Part shown: piece after piece, positions 16,344 through 25,352 of the stretch
Position numbering within the stretch: the first letter of the stretch is position 1
Layout: the number at the start of each line of letters is the position of its first letter
Source: DATJLY01 sp963729295
Lineage (GTDB): Bacteria > Pseudomonadota > Alphaproteobacteria > ATCC43930 > CGMCC-115725
Length of the DNA: 64,000 nucleotides
Assembly: GCA_963729295.1 (NCBI GenBank)
Contig: CAVSNJ010000004.1
Location: 307,488-371,487, forward strand
Direction of reading: 5' to 3'
The notes under the pieces: generated by a model
The model's input: only the letters and a program-made list of their open reading frames with translations
Database searches by the model: none
Told to the model about the DNA's origin: nothing
Program-made: the position numbers and the translations under genes

Positions 16344-16599
16344 TCAAGAGGTCTCAATCGACGCGCCGAGAAAATTCACCGCATTGCGGTAGCGTGACGT
16401 TGAGACGAGCGCTGAGATAGTAGTATCGATGCTCACGTCGGCCGGCAACGCGATTTTTCTTTTGCGGGCCGCAAGCGCGATCGCACTTTCGAAGCAAGAC
16501 GACCATCCGGCTGCGAACAGTTGCTCCGGGTTAGTGCCGATGCGCGCCGAACCGGGGGTCGAAAGCCTGATATCCGGAAGGCCGTCAGAGCTGCTGTCG
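16344..16599 (-). pseudogene. ohr: ohr fragment (organic hydroperoxide resistance protein)
   Basis: On the minus strand the frame reads SSSDGLPDIRLSTPG, then GTNPEQLFAAGWSSCFESAIAL and KRKIALPADVSID. This is the core of Ohr, with the peroxidatic cysteine in GWSSCF. After that, the expected RLNVTLP appears in a different frame and the remainder ends in TETS-like sequence and a TGA at 16344. The start, the second cysteine region (CPYS) and the C-terminus are lost or scrambled. Position 16600 onwards is repeat-like sequence (CGACCCGAACCGGACAT), so the upstream break touches the dispersed repeat. Confidence 0.7.
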
Positions 16600-16675
16600 A
16601 CCCGAACCGGACATTAGCGTTATTCGGATCGCAGGTTCTCTCCCTTCGCCAGTCCCGCTTGTCTCCGGCGCGAGT

Positions 16676-18412
16676 TCAATTCTGGCTCGCCGCCTTCACC
16701 GGCTGAGCCATCATAGGCATCGACATCGCCGAGGGATGCTGCGCGTCGTAATAGACGGTGTCGGTCCCTACCATGTCGGCGGTGATCTCGTGCGCGAAGG
16801 CCGTGTCAGTCACGGGCGAATCGCCGGGCGCGACGTCGATTCGGATGCGACTTCCCTTCTTGAAGAGATAAGCCGTCGGCATGATTGCGATGTCGAGCTT
16901 GTAGATTTGCCCGGGGACGAGCTTCTGCGGATCGGTGTCGGTGTACCACGGCGCGTGCGGCAGCGAGCGCTGCTGGTCGATCTGGCGGTGCGACGCCCTG
17001 AGCCAGCCCTTGGTGACATTTCGGAAGGCGGGATTGAGTCCCTTCTGGCGGTCCTCCTCGCTTTGGGGATACTGCTCGTCGAGGCTGACGATGAAATCCA
17101 TGTCGGTGCGCGAGGACGAGGCGTAAATCACTGCCTCGAGGGGGCCGGCAACCTCGAGGTCCTGCGCCAAAGGCGCGGTCGTGAACGTGAGAATGCGGCG
17201 GGCCGGATCGGGACGCCGATCGGGCCCGAGCCCGACGACGCCTTGGCGCCATTCCTTGTTGGGATAGGAATAGCTGATCTTTCCATCGCCGGCGGGAGGC
17301 GTTGGGCCGAGCGAACCATCGTTGAGCGACGTTACGCTGCCGGTCGGGCCGGCGCCGAGGTAATAGGTGCGATAGTCGACATTCGGCGGCGGCCACGTGT
17401 CGGCCGTCTGGAAGGTCTCCGCACCGGTGACGAAGTACCGCACCGGCGGCTCCTTCGCGTAATCCGTCGCCTCGCCCTTGAGGCACCAGTCATAGAATTC
17501 GAGCAGATATTTCTCGTGAAACGGAATTCCGGAATAGTCGGCGACCGCCTCGTAGACGTTGGAAGAACCGAATACTAGGAGCTTCTTCGGACCTCCGGCG
17601 CGCTGGTATCCGACGATATTGCCGTTGAGGTGCAAATCGACCTTGCTCCAGACCCCGATCGAGAACACCGGCACCTTGATCTTGTCCAGGTTCTCGGCAG
17701 CGGCGCGCTCCTTCCACCATGCGTCGTAGGTGGGGTGCTCGCGCACCGCCGTGAGATAATCCCAGGTCAGGAGTTGCGGCAGGCCGGCGAGCGGATGCTC
17801 GTTGTTGCTGCGCGTGCCCTCGTACCAGAGTGCGGGATACGCGGACGGAATGCCGCCCTGATAGGCGGAGGCGCGATAGGTGTCGACATTGCCGTCATAG
17901 GGCGCGATGCAGGCGAGGTGCGGCGGGTTCTCGATGCCCATGAACCATTGCATGCGGGCGTAATAGGATTGGCCGATGCCGCCGATCTTGCCGGTGGACC
18001 AGGGCTGTTTGGCGATCCATTCGATCATCTCGTACAGATCGCGCTGCTCGCGCTTGTCCTGATAGCGGTACTGGCCCTCCGAGCGGCCGGTGCCGCGCGC
18101 GTCCATGTGGACGTAGGCATAACCGTGCGCGAGGTACCACGCGATGGGTCCGGTCTCGCGCCAGAGAAAGACCGGGACCGCCGGCGCGCCGTCATTGTCG
18201 AACCGATAAGGAGAGGCGGCCAGTAGCGCCGGATAACGCCCCGGCTTCTCCGGCAGATAGAGCGCCGCCGCGATCTTCACCCCGTCCGACATTGGGATCA
18301 TGACGATGCGGGTGGGCGGGATTGGCTGCTCCCCTGGCTCCTGTGCTGCGGCCGACGCCAGGACGAACAGTGCGAGGGCGCCGCCGATCAAAAAACGTCC
18401 CCATGCCGCCAT
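16676..18412 (-). CDS. CocE/NonD-family hydrolase, exported, possibly catalytically altered
   Basis: This 578-residue alpha/beta hydrolase has a signal peptide (cleavage probably after the alanine-rich ASAAAQ near residue 24), so it acts in the periplasm or outside. It shows the X-Pro dipeptidyl-peptidase/CocE layout: MSDGVKIAAALYLP, MDARGTGRSEG, the nucleophile in GGIGQSYYAR (S149), an acid in IGVWSKVDLHLNG, and a jelly-roll C-terminal domain. In this family the catalytic histidine normally lies in a GPWxH motif after the acid; here the corresponding stretch is LLVFGSSNVYE, with no histidine. The protein may be inactive or use another histidine such as the one in IPFHEKYLL. No operon partner. 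Confidence 0.8.
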   Translation of the reverse strand: MAAWGRFLIGGALALFVLASAAAQEPGEQPIPPTRIVMIPMSDGVKIAAALYLPEKPGRYPALLAASPYRFDNDGAPAVPVFLWRETGPIAWYLAHGYAYVHMDARGTGRSEGQYRYQDKREQRDLYEMIEWIAKQPWSTGKIGGIGQSYYARMQWFMGIENPPHLACIAPYDGNVDTYRASAYQGGIPSAYPALWYEGTRSNNEHPLAGLPQLLTWDYLTAVREHPTYDAWWKERAAAENLDKIKVPVFSIGVWSKVDLHLNGNIVGYQRAGGPKKLLVFGSSNVYEAVADYSGIPFHEKYLLEFYDWCLKGEATDYAKEPPVRYFVTGAETFQTADTWPPPNVDYRTYYLGAGPTGSVTSLNDGSLGPTPPAGDGKISYSYPNKEWRQGVVGLGPDRRPDPARRILTFTTAPLAQDLEVAGPLEAVIYASSSRTDMDFIVSLDEQYPQSEEDRQKGLNPAFRNVTKGWLRASHRQIDQQRSLPHAPWYTDTDPQKLVPGQIYKLDIAIMPTAYLFKKGSRIRIDVAPGDSPVTDTAFAHEITADMVGTDTVYYDAQHPSAMSMPMMAQPVKAASQN

Positions 18413-18564
18413 CGTGCACCTCCCAACGCCCCATCGTGCCTTAGCGCATGACCGATGTCAGCTGGGGAAGCAAAGCCACTTCTCCCGCGTCTTTTCCTGA
18501 AATGAGGGTCTAAGTCCAGGCGTGTGGCGGCGCCTCCACCGTCGCTAAGAGCTGGCGTATGACG

Positions 18565-18873
18565 TCAGTAGTAGCGCGGGATCGGACCGAGCTGAGGCGT
18601 GACGCGACCGGCGAGGTCGAGGAAGATCTTGTCGACATAGCACCAGCCCCAGCCCTCCGGCGGATCGTAGCCTTCGATGACTGGATGTCTTGTCGCGTGG
18701 AAATGTTTGGTCGCGTGGCGGTTCGGAGACTCGTCGCAACAGCCGACGTGCCCGCACGTCCGGCATAGGCGCAAGTGCAGCCAGGCGGAACCCGTCTTGA
18801 GACATTCCTCGCAGCCGCGAGCACTGGGCGTTACCTCGCGGATGGCATTGGTGTGAGTGCATTGGTCAGACAT
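18565..18873 (-). CDS. UBP-type zinc finger protein
   Basis: This 102-residue protein is almost entirely a ZnF-UBP domain. The metal ligands are visible as C5 and H7, C21 and C24, C37 and C40, C45, and the histidines around NRHATKHFHATRHP. In eukaryotes the fold binds the free ubiquitin tail; in bacteria its role is unknown. The ATG at 18873 lies 14 bases after the stop of the CNB-thioredoxin-reductase-like gene, so the two are one operon. The same gene pair is common in bacteria, which suggests the finger serves that flavoprotein. Confidence 0.8.
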   Translation of the reverse strand: MSDQCTHTNAIREVTPSARGCEECLKTGSAWLHLRLCRTCGHVGCCDESPNRHATKHFHATRHPVIEGYDPPEGWGWCYVDKIFLDLAGRVTPQLGPIPRYY

Positions 18874-18887
18874 AACATCCTGCCCGC

Positions 18888-20570
18888 TTAGACAATTTTG
18901 ACGATCGGTCGACCGCTCTCGGCCAGAAAGGCATGCAGCGCCGCTACGACCTGGGCGCCTTCGCCGACCGCCGCAGCAACCCTCTTGATCGAGCCCGACC
19001 GGACATCGCCGATAGCAAAGACGCCTCGCCGGCTCGTCTCCAGCGTCCGCCGGTATTCGCCGAGATCGGCACCGGTCAGCACAAATCCCTTCCTGTCCAG
19101 CGCGACGTCGGAGCCAGACAGCCAAGTCGTATTCGGGTCCGCTCCGATGAAGAGGAACAAATGACGCAGCGGCCGCCGTGTTTCGCTCCCCGCCGGGCTT
19201 AGACGCCAACGGATCGCCTCAAGCTTTCCGTCAGTTCCTTCAAGACCGCTGACCTCGGCCCGCGTCACAACCTCCACGTTGGGAAGGCTGGTGATCCGAT
19301 CAACGAGGTAGCGCGACATGCTCGCGTTCAGGTCCAGGCCGCGCACGAGGAGCGAGACCTTGGCAACCTGGCTCGCGAGATAAACGACCGCCTGGCCCGC
19401 GGAATTGCCGCCTCCGACCAGCGCCACCTCCTGCCCGGCGCACAGCTTTCCTTCCAAGGGCGAGACCCAATAATGCGCGCTCGAGCCCTCGAAGGCCTCG
19501 AGATTCTCGACCGCCAGCCGGCGATAACGGGCACCGCTGGCGATGACCACCGAGCGGGCACTAACGCGCTCGTCACTTGTGAGCTTCAGGACGAAGTGCC
19601 CCTCGTCGCCATCGCGCGTGGGCTCGATACCAGCCACTTCATCCGGGATCGCCATTTCAGTCCCGAACTTCTGCGCCTGATTATAGGCGCGCGCCATCAG
19701 CGCCATACCAGTGATGCCGGTCGGAAATCCCAAATAATTCTCGATCCGCGAGGAGGCCCCGGCTTGCCCTCCGAACGCGCGGCAATCGAGGACGAGAACG
19801 GACAGTCCTTCCGACGCGGCGTAGACCGCGGCGGCCAATCCCGCCGGCCCGGCTCCCACGATAGCCACGTCATAGAGGCGCTCTGGATCGAGCGGCCCTA
19901 CCATGCCGATACACCGGGCAAGTTCGACCTCGCCGGGGTTGCGCAGCAGGCGGCCGTCGGGACAGAGCACAATCGGCAGCTGACCCGGGTCGATGTGAAA
20001 GCGCTCGATCAGCGCCTTCGCTTCCGCATCGGTATCAGCGTTGAGCGTTTGATGAGGATGGCCGTTGCGCCGAAGAAAATCCTCGAGCCGAAGCACATCA
20101 CTGTCCTCGGCGTGGCCGACGATCACCGGACCACCGGCTCCGGTCTCGAGCAGTCCAACGCGACGCAAGATCAGGGAGCGCATGATCCGCTCCCCGAGCT
20201 CTGCCTCCGCGATCAGCAAAGCCCGCAGCCGGTCGGGCGCGATGATGAGCGACTCCACCGGTTCCTGCGCAGAGGCATCGACCAGCGATGGCCGACCTGC
20301 CAGTTGCGCCAATTCACCCATGAACGCGCCCGGACCGTGGGTGACGATTAGTTCGCGATGGTCCAACCCGTCGTGCCGGGTCACGTCGACATTGCCTGAC
20401 AGGATGATGGTCAGGCCATGCCCCACATTACCAACTGTCGCCAGCGCCTCGCCTGCATCGTAAGAACGGGCCACGCCAAAGCGACGCACCCGTTCGATCT
20501 CCCACGGCTCCAACGTGGGAAACATCTGTTGGCGTCGTGTGTCTATGATCGAATGCGTCGGCACTGACAT
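18888..20570 (-). CDS. cyclic nucleotide-binding, thioredoxin-reductase-like flavoprotein
   Basis: About 560 residues combine a cyclic nucleotide-binding domain (about 10-130, with HGPGAFMGELAQLAGRPSLVDASA near the phosphate-binding cassette), a thioredoxin-like linker (about 145-215), and a thioredoxin-reductase-like flavoprotein (about 225-555: VAIVGAGPAGLAAAVYAASEG, GGGNSAGQAVVYLA, IGDVRSGSIKRVAAAVGEG). The redox-active C-x-x-C of real thioredoxin reductases is replaced by HYWVSPLEGKLC, so it does not reduce thioredoxin by the usual route. Start ATG 20570 gives MSVPTHSIID. With two cyclase genes in the same window, regulation by cAMP is plausible but unproved. Forms an operon with the UBP finger. 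Confidence 0.85.
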   Translation of the reverse strand: MSVPTHSIIDTRRQQMFPTLEPWEIERVRRFGVARSYDAGEALATVGNVGHGLTIILSGNVDVTRHDGLDHRELIVTHGPGAFMGELAQLAGRPSLVDASAQEPVESLIIAPDRLRALLIAEAELGERIMRSLILRRVGLLETGAGGPVIVGHAEDSDVLRLEDFLRRNGHPHQTLNADTDAEAKALIERFHIDPGQLPIVLCPDGRLLRNPGEVELARCIGMVGPLDPERLYDVAIVGAGPAGLAAAVYAASEGLSVLVLDCRAFGGQAGASSRIENYLGFPTGITGMALMARAYNQAQKFGTEMAIPDEVAGIEPTRDGDEGHFVLKLTSDERVSARSVVIASGARYRRLAVENLEAFEGSSAHYWVSPLEGKLCAGQEVALVGGGNSAGQAVVYLASQVAKVSLLVRGLDLNASMSRYLVDRITSLPNVEVVTRAEVSGLEGTDGKLEAIRWRLSPAGSETRRPLRHLFLFIGADPNTTWLSGSDVALDRKGFVLTGADLGEYRRTLETSRRGVFAIGDVRSGSIKRVAAAVGEGAQVVAALHAFLAESGRPIVKIV

Positions 20571-21008
20571 GGATTCACACAATTCTAGACGGATTGGTTT
20601 TCAAGATCGGCGTGAGCCGCTTCAAAAAAATATCGGGATAAGAATTGCCAAATCAAGGCGGCGCCGTCCAATCGCCTGCCAAGGAGGCGGACTACGTTCG
20701 AATACCACTCTCGCCTCGTGGCACGAATGCGAAGCGCCACCATGACCGTTGTGCTGCGGCTTTGGGCACATGATCGGACGTAACGAGCTCGACGAGGAAG
20801 GGTGCTGTTGAACTCGTAGCGGGCCTGCCATTCGCGGCCAGCGTGTCGAGACACCGCACCTTGCTCGGCGGAGTTGACATTTGGCTGATTAGCACCGACC
20901 TCAAACAAAACAGTCGCGCGGCACGCTCCCTAGGCAATCTCGTTAGGCCGCCTGTGCCAAGGTCCACAAACCTGGCGAAACTCGCTGGATTGGGGTGGTT
21001 GTTCCCGA
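20571..21008. repeat. intergenic region with dispersed repeat copy
   Basis: No gene is supported here. Positions 20720-20815 hold a copy of a dispersed repeat: GGCACGAATGCGAAGCGCCA, then GCTGCGGCTTTGGGCACATG, TCGGACGTAACGAGC and GGTGCTGTTGA. A second copy of the same order of blocks lies at 27124-27220, and a partial copy at 21857-21880. An apparent minus-strand reading frame across this stretch follows the repeat and is not a gene. Confidence 0.6.
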
Positions 21009-21689
21009 ATGATGCCAGCTCATCCAATCGTCTTCCTCATCGACGTGGACAACACGCTGCTCGACAACGACCGGATTCAGCAAGACCTTAAGGACCATCT
21101 TGAGCGTTTCTTTGGTGTCGCCAGCTGCGAGCGCTATTGGACAATCCTGGAGAACCTCTTCGCGCAGCTGGGTTATCGCGACTATATCGGAGCCCTCCAG
21201 CGCTACCGCGTCGAGAATCCGCACGAGGTAGAGCTGCTATCGATGTCCTCCTTTCTCCTGGATTACCCGTTCGCCGACCGGCTGTTCCCGAACGCCCTCG
21301 CTGTGCTGGAGCGCCTACGCAGCCATGGCGCGACGGTCATCCTTTCGGACGGTGACGTTGTTTTCCAGCCTCGCAAGGTCGAGCATTCAGGCATATACGA
21401 GGCGGTGGCGGGGCAGGTGCTTATCTATATTCACAAGGAATCGTCCTTGGATGATGTCGAGCGACGCTACCCGGCCGAGCATTACGTCCTTGTAGACGAC
21501 AAGCTGCGCATCCTGACCGCGGTCAAACAATTCTGGGGAATGCGCGTAACCACCGTGTTTCCGCGCCAGGGAATGTACGCTCGCGATCCGGAGGTGCTTA
21601 GCACATACCCGGAGCCTGACGTGACGATCGAATGCATCGGGGACCTGCTGAATTGTGATCCGCTCTGGCTGCGAAGCGCCACTCGGTAA
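21009..21689 (+). CDS. HAD-superfamily hydrolase
   Basis: The 226-residue protein has the haloacid dehalogenase core. Motif I is FLIDVDNTLLDND (nucleophile D12 and acid D14), motif II is VILSDGD, a lysine follows in FQPRKVEHSG, and motif IV is HYVLVDDKLR. A helical cap (about residues 25-90, DHLERFFGVASCERYWTILENLF) lies between motifs I and II. Such enzymes are small-molecule phosphatases; the substrate is unknown. Two adjacent ATGs (21009, 21012) are possible starts. The gene is isolated between two repeat-rich stretches. Confidence 0.8.
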   Translation: MMPAHPIVFLIDVDNTLLDNDRIQQDLKDHLERFFGVASCERYWTILENLFAQLGYRDYIGALQRYRVENPHEVELLSMSSFLLDYPFADRLFPNALAVLERLRSHGATVILSDGDVVFQPRKVEHSGIYEAVAGQVLIYIHKESSLDDVERRYPAEHYVLVDDKLRILTAVKQFWGMRVTTVFPRQGMYARDPEVLSTYPEPDVTIECIGDLLNCDPLWLRSATR

Positions 21690-22148
21690 CGTGTCACCTT
21701 CCGCATCCGATGATTGCTGTGGGTCATCGGCAGTTGCGACATCATTCGCTCTGCGTCCGCTAAAGCTCGCATAACGGAACTTCGGGGCGGCAACGCGCGC
21801 ATAGAAGCGAGGCCGTACGATAAGCGACGATAAATTCCCAGTTATGTCTGCTTCTGGCACGAACGCGAAGTGCCACCGAGAGCCGCGAATTTCCGATGCT
21901 GAACGGACAGCGGACCTCGCTTGTCCCTCAGTCGACCGATTGAGCGTTCCTGAAACTCTAGACCGTGTCTGAGGGCTTCGCCAACCGGTGAATGTGGAGC
22001 GGGGAATTTGCGCGCTGTTCTGCGAGTGAGGTGGTGGGGTGCAATCGAAGACCTGGGACCGCCGAGGTCGCCGTCGTGATCTCACGGATGCCGAACTCGT
22101 CGAGCTCAGGAATCCGCTCCTTCCACGCGAGGAATGGGACGCCCAGCA
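21690..22148. repeat. intergenic region with repeat remnants
   Basis: Two remnants of the dispersed repeat are visible: GCGTCCGCTAAAGCTCGCATAA near 21743 and CTGGCACGAACGCGAAGTGC from 21856, running into ACAGCGGACCTCGC at about 21903. The remaining 200 bases, up to the end of the receiver gene, have a weak transposase-like phrase (RDLTDAELVELRNPLLP, plus strand, near 22080), too short to call. Confidence 0.5.
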
Positions 22149-22523
22149 TCATGGCACGGCACGGGCGAGGAGGGTGGCAATCTTTTCCAAAAGGCGCGGC
22201 AACTCGACTGGCTTGGTGTCGTACTCGTCGCAGCCCGCCGCGAGCGCCTTCTCGCGGTCACCCGCCATCGAATGCGCGGAGAGGGCGATCACGGGAATGC
22301 CTCGTGTTTCGCTTTCCGCCTTGAGGCGCCGCGTCGCTTCCCAGCCATCCATCACCGGTAAGCTCAGATCCATCAGAATGAGCGCTGGCTTCTCGCGCTG
22401 CGCGATCGCGATGCCGCTTTCGCCGTCCGGCGCTGAGATCATCTCATAGCCGCGCCGTTTAAGGCGGTTCGACAGCATGTAGAGGTTGTCCTCGTTGTCC
22501 TCGATATAGAGAATCTTGGTCAT
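22149..22523 (-). CDS. single-domain response regulator (receiver only)
   Basis: This 124-residue protein is a lone receiver domain. The acidic pocket is IEDNEDN, the phosphoacceptor is D52 in LILMDLSLPVMDGWEA, and the switch residues are LSAHS (serine) and DTKPVELP (lysine). There is no output domain, as in DivK- or CheY-like shuttles. The ATG at 22523 follows the stop of the hybrid kinase gene at 22525 with essentially no gap, so the two are co-translated and this is the likely soluble phosphotransfer partner of that kinase. Confidence 0.85.
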   Translation of the reverse strand: MTKILYIEDNEDNLYMLSNRLKRRGYEMISAPDGESGIAIAQREKPALILMDLSLPVMDGWEATRRLKAESETRGIPVIALSAHSMAGDREKALAAGCDEYDTKPVELPRLLEKIATLLARAVP

Positions 22524-22524
22524 C

Positions 22525-25278
22525 TCATGCATCGCTCAAGCGTTCGGCGGCGACGGCGTATCGCCCGATGAGGCTGCGAATCTCGGCCAGAAGCGCCTCT
22601 TGGCCGTAGGCAGCCTTATGGAGCACGTGCTCCACGCCGCCCTGTAGCCGGCGCCGGTCCTCGGCGGAAAGGTCTGCCGCGGTGACGATGATGACCGGGG
22701 TGTCGCAAACTTCCGGTAGCCCGCGGAGCCTGGTCAAGAACTCGAACCCATCCATCTCAGGCATGAGAAGGTCGAGCAAAATGAGGTTTGGCCGCTCGCC
22801 TTTGAGGCACTCGAGCGCCTCGCGGCCGTTCCCGGCGCTCACGACCCCCCAACCCTCGCCTAAAAGCATCCGGCGCAACAGCTCGCGCGTCGTCTCCTCG
22901 TCCTCGACCACGAGTGCGCGGGGCGTCGCGGCCTTGGCCTTGAACGGTTCGAGCGCTGCCGCAAGGCGTGCGCGGTCGACCGGTTTCGTAAGAAAGGCCG
23001 ATGCGCCGAGCGCAATGCCCTTCTGCTTCTCGTCGACGATGCTCAGCATGATGACCGGCGTGTGCGACAATTCCGGATCGTTCCTGATCTCCTCGAGAAC
23101 GCTCCAGCCGTCCAATCCGCGCATCAGCACGTCGAGGGTAATAACTGACGGTCGCAGCTCGCGCGCCAACGCCAAGCCTTCGGCGCCGCCGGAAGCGGTG
23201 ACGACGTCGAAGCCCTCGCGGCTTAGGACGCGCCGCATCAGATCGCGAACGGTCTGGTCGTCGTCGATGACCAAGACGCGGTTGGTGCGCGCCGGCCGCG
23301 CCGCGGCCCGCTCGCGCTGGGGCGCAGCAGTCGCCGGCTCGATCGCCGCCGGCACTTCCGTCTGGGCAGGAAGGCGTACGGCGAAAGTCGTGCCTGCGCC
23401 CGGCGTGCTTTCGACCGTGACAGCTCCACCCAGCATTCGGCAGAGCCGGTCGGTGATGGCGAGGCCAAGTCCGGTGCCGCCGTATTTGCGCGTCGTCGAG
23501 CTGTCGGCTTGGCTAAATTCCTGGAACAGTTTCGAAACCTGCTCCGGCGTCATGCCAATGCCGGTGTCGGCGACGCTGAACTGGAGCCATTCGCGCCCGG
23601 CTTCAATACGGCACACAAGAGTTAGCGTCACGGTGCCGTTCTCTGTGAACTTACAGGCGTTGCTGAGGAGATTGAGCATGATCTGCCGCAGCCGCGTCGG
23701 ATCACACCGCATGACTCCGAGCGTGTTCGGCCGCTCGATCGCGAGGCGGTTGGCGTTGCGCGCGGCAAGCGGCTCGGCCGCGCCCGAGATTTCGGCGACG
23801 AGCGCGTCGAGATCGACGTCCTCGAAATGCAGCTCGAGCTTCCCGGCCTCAATCTTGGAGAGATCGAGCACATCATTGATGAGTTCCAGGAGATGCTTGC
23901 CCGCGCGGCCGATCCGGCCCAAGGGTTCGAGATTGCCGGTTTCCCCCGATTCTTCGGCCTCTTCGATCAGCATCTCGGTAATTCCAATAACGGCATTCAG
24001 CGGCGTGCGCAGTTCGTGGCTCATCGTGGCAAGAAAGCGGCTCTTCGCCACTGTCGCCTGCATCGCCTCGTCGCGCGCCTCGGCGAGCCGGTCCACCAAC
24101 TCCCCGAGTTGGCGCTCGCGCTCCTTGAGCTCGGTAATGTCGGTCAGTATCCCGACGATACCGCCCTCTGCGGTCGGCCGCTCGCTGATAGTGACCCAGC
24201 GCCCGGAGCCGGTGCGATTCTCATAGGCGCCCGACGGGCGCCGGTGACGTTCGAGCCGCTCCTTGAGCCACGCATCCCGGTTGACGTTGGCCGGCAGCCC
24301 TTCCGCCACGCCGCGGGCCAAAGCCTCGAACGTCACGCCTGCCGCCGCCTCCATGCCGAATACGCCAAATATCTCGCGATAGCGGCGGTTGCTGACGACC
24401 AGACGGTCCTCGGCATCATAGAGTGCGAATCCCTCGGAGATGGCCTCGATCGCCTCGCGCAGCTGCGTTTGTGCGCGACGCGCTTCAGCCTCGGCGCGCT
24501 GGCGGTCGGCTTCGAGCCGTTGGCGCTCGCGGAGGCTCTCGCGCAACATCGTGAGCGCATTCGTCATCGCGCCGATTTCGTCGCGCCCCGCAGGCGGGAC
24601 CGGCGCGTCGAGCCTTCCTTGGGTGATGGCGGTCATGCTGCGCTCGAGACGGCGCAACGGACTGTTGATCGACCGCACGATCAGCGCCGTCAAGGCGAGC
24701 GCCAGCGCGAGTGCGATGATACCGTCCGTGATCGCGAGGTCCGCCGCGTGCCGCGCCTGGTGCATCGAGGTGTCGCGCCGCAGCAGCGCCTGTTGCTCAA
24801 GCCGCTCGACGATCTGCTCGACGGCGCGATCGACATTCAGGATGTGTCCCTGCGTCTGCAACATCAGCGCGTTGCCCGCCTCGGTGTCGTCGCCGGCATA
24901 GGCGTCGGAGGCCTTCCGCGCCATCTCGCTCATTTCGTCGATCTCGTGGTGAATCGCGGCGACACCGACGGCGTCGACCGGCGCCACCGCCGTCAAGTCG
25001 GCATCGAGCGCCACCATCGCCGCGTCGGACTGTCGCTGGGAGCCGGCGAGGAGCGTGCGCGCGTAGTCGGTGAGCCAGTATTTCAGGTCGCCGAAATGCT
25101 TGCTGGCGTCGTTGGCGCTCTGCACCACCTGGACGAGCCGGGCCTCGTCGGCGAGCGACTGCGAATCGATCATCAGCTCGCGCGTAAGTAGCGTGGACGA
25201 AACCGTCAGGATCGCCAGGAGCACTACCGCCAGGAAGATGAGTCGGCTGCGAATCGAGAAATACGCCATCCCGCGCAT
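22525..25278 (-). CDS. hybrid sensor histidine kinase, membrane-bound, with two receivers
   Basis: In 917 residues the order is: membrane helix (about 12-32), periplasmic helical sensor (to about 180), second helix (about 184-202), HAMP (to about 255), PAS (about 270-385), HisKA with H421 in ATMSHELRTPLNAVIG, ATPase (NLLSNACKFTENG, DTGIGM, GGTGLGLAI), then two receivers with D716 (LDVLMRGLDGW) and D836 (LDLLMPEMDGF). The second receiver ends in LHKAAYG instead of the usual KP. It precedes the lone receiver gene and is divergent from a receiver-cyclase gene at 25353, so the three probably form one phosphorelay. The input signal is unknown. Confidence 0.9.
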   Translation of the reverse strand: MRGMAYFSIRSRLIFLAVVLLAILTVSSTLLTRELMIDSQSLADEARLVQVVQSANDASKHFGDLKYWLTDYARTLLAGSQRQSDAAMVALDADLTAVAPVDAVGVAAIHHEIDEMSEMARKASDAYAGDDTEAGNALMLQTQGHILNVDRAVEQIVERLEQQALLRRDTSMHQARHAADLAITDGIIALALALALTALIVRSINSPLRRLERSMTAITQGRLDAPVPPAGRDEIGAMTNALTMLRESLRERQRLEADRQRAEAEARRAQTQLREAIEAISEGFALYDAEDRLVVSNRRYREIFGVFGMEAAAGVTFEALARGVAEGLPANVNRDAWLKERLERHRRPSGAYENRTGSGRWVTISERPTAEGGIVGILTDITELKERERQLGELVDRLAEARDEAMQATVAKSRFLATMSHELRTPLNAVIGITEMLIEEAEESGETGNLEPLGRIGRAGKHLLELINDVLDLSKIEAGKLELHFEDVDLDALVAEISGAAEPLAARNANRLAIERPNTLGVMRCDPTRLRQIMLNLLSNACKFTENGTVTLTLVCRIEAGREWLQFSVADTGIGMTPEQVSKLFQEFSQADSSTTRKYGGTGLGLAITDRLCRMLGGAVTVESTPGAGTTFAVRLPAQTEVPAAIEPATAAPQRERAAARPARTNRVLVIDDDQTVRDLMRRVLSREGFDVVTASGGAEGLALARELRPSVITLDVLMRGLDGWSVLEEIRNDPELSHTPVIMLSIVDEKQKGIALGASAFLTKPVDRARLAAALEPFKAKAATPRALVVEDEETTRELLRRMLLGEGWGVVSAGNGREALECLKGERPNLILLDLLMPEMDGFEFLTRLRGLPEVCDTPVIIVTAADLSAEDRRRLQGGVEHVLHKAAYGQEALLAEIRSLIGRYAVAAERLSDA

Positions 25279-25352
25279 TATGGCATTCCGCGCGCGGGCA
25301 ACAAGCGCCGCGCTTGACGTTCCTCGGGCCGAGGCGGTTCAATCACCGCGAC

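Noticed and set aside
22039..22160. Transposase-like phrase RDLTDAELVELRNPLLP
   Set aside because: About 20 residues with no continuation; the rest of the frame overlaps the receiver gene on the other strand. Too weak to call an IS.
23827..25191. 454-residue open frame on the plus strand inside the hybrid kinase gene
   Set aside because: It is the antisense shadow of a gene with unmistakable HisKA, ATPase and receiver motifs. GC-rich genes commonly leave such open frames.
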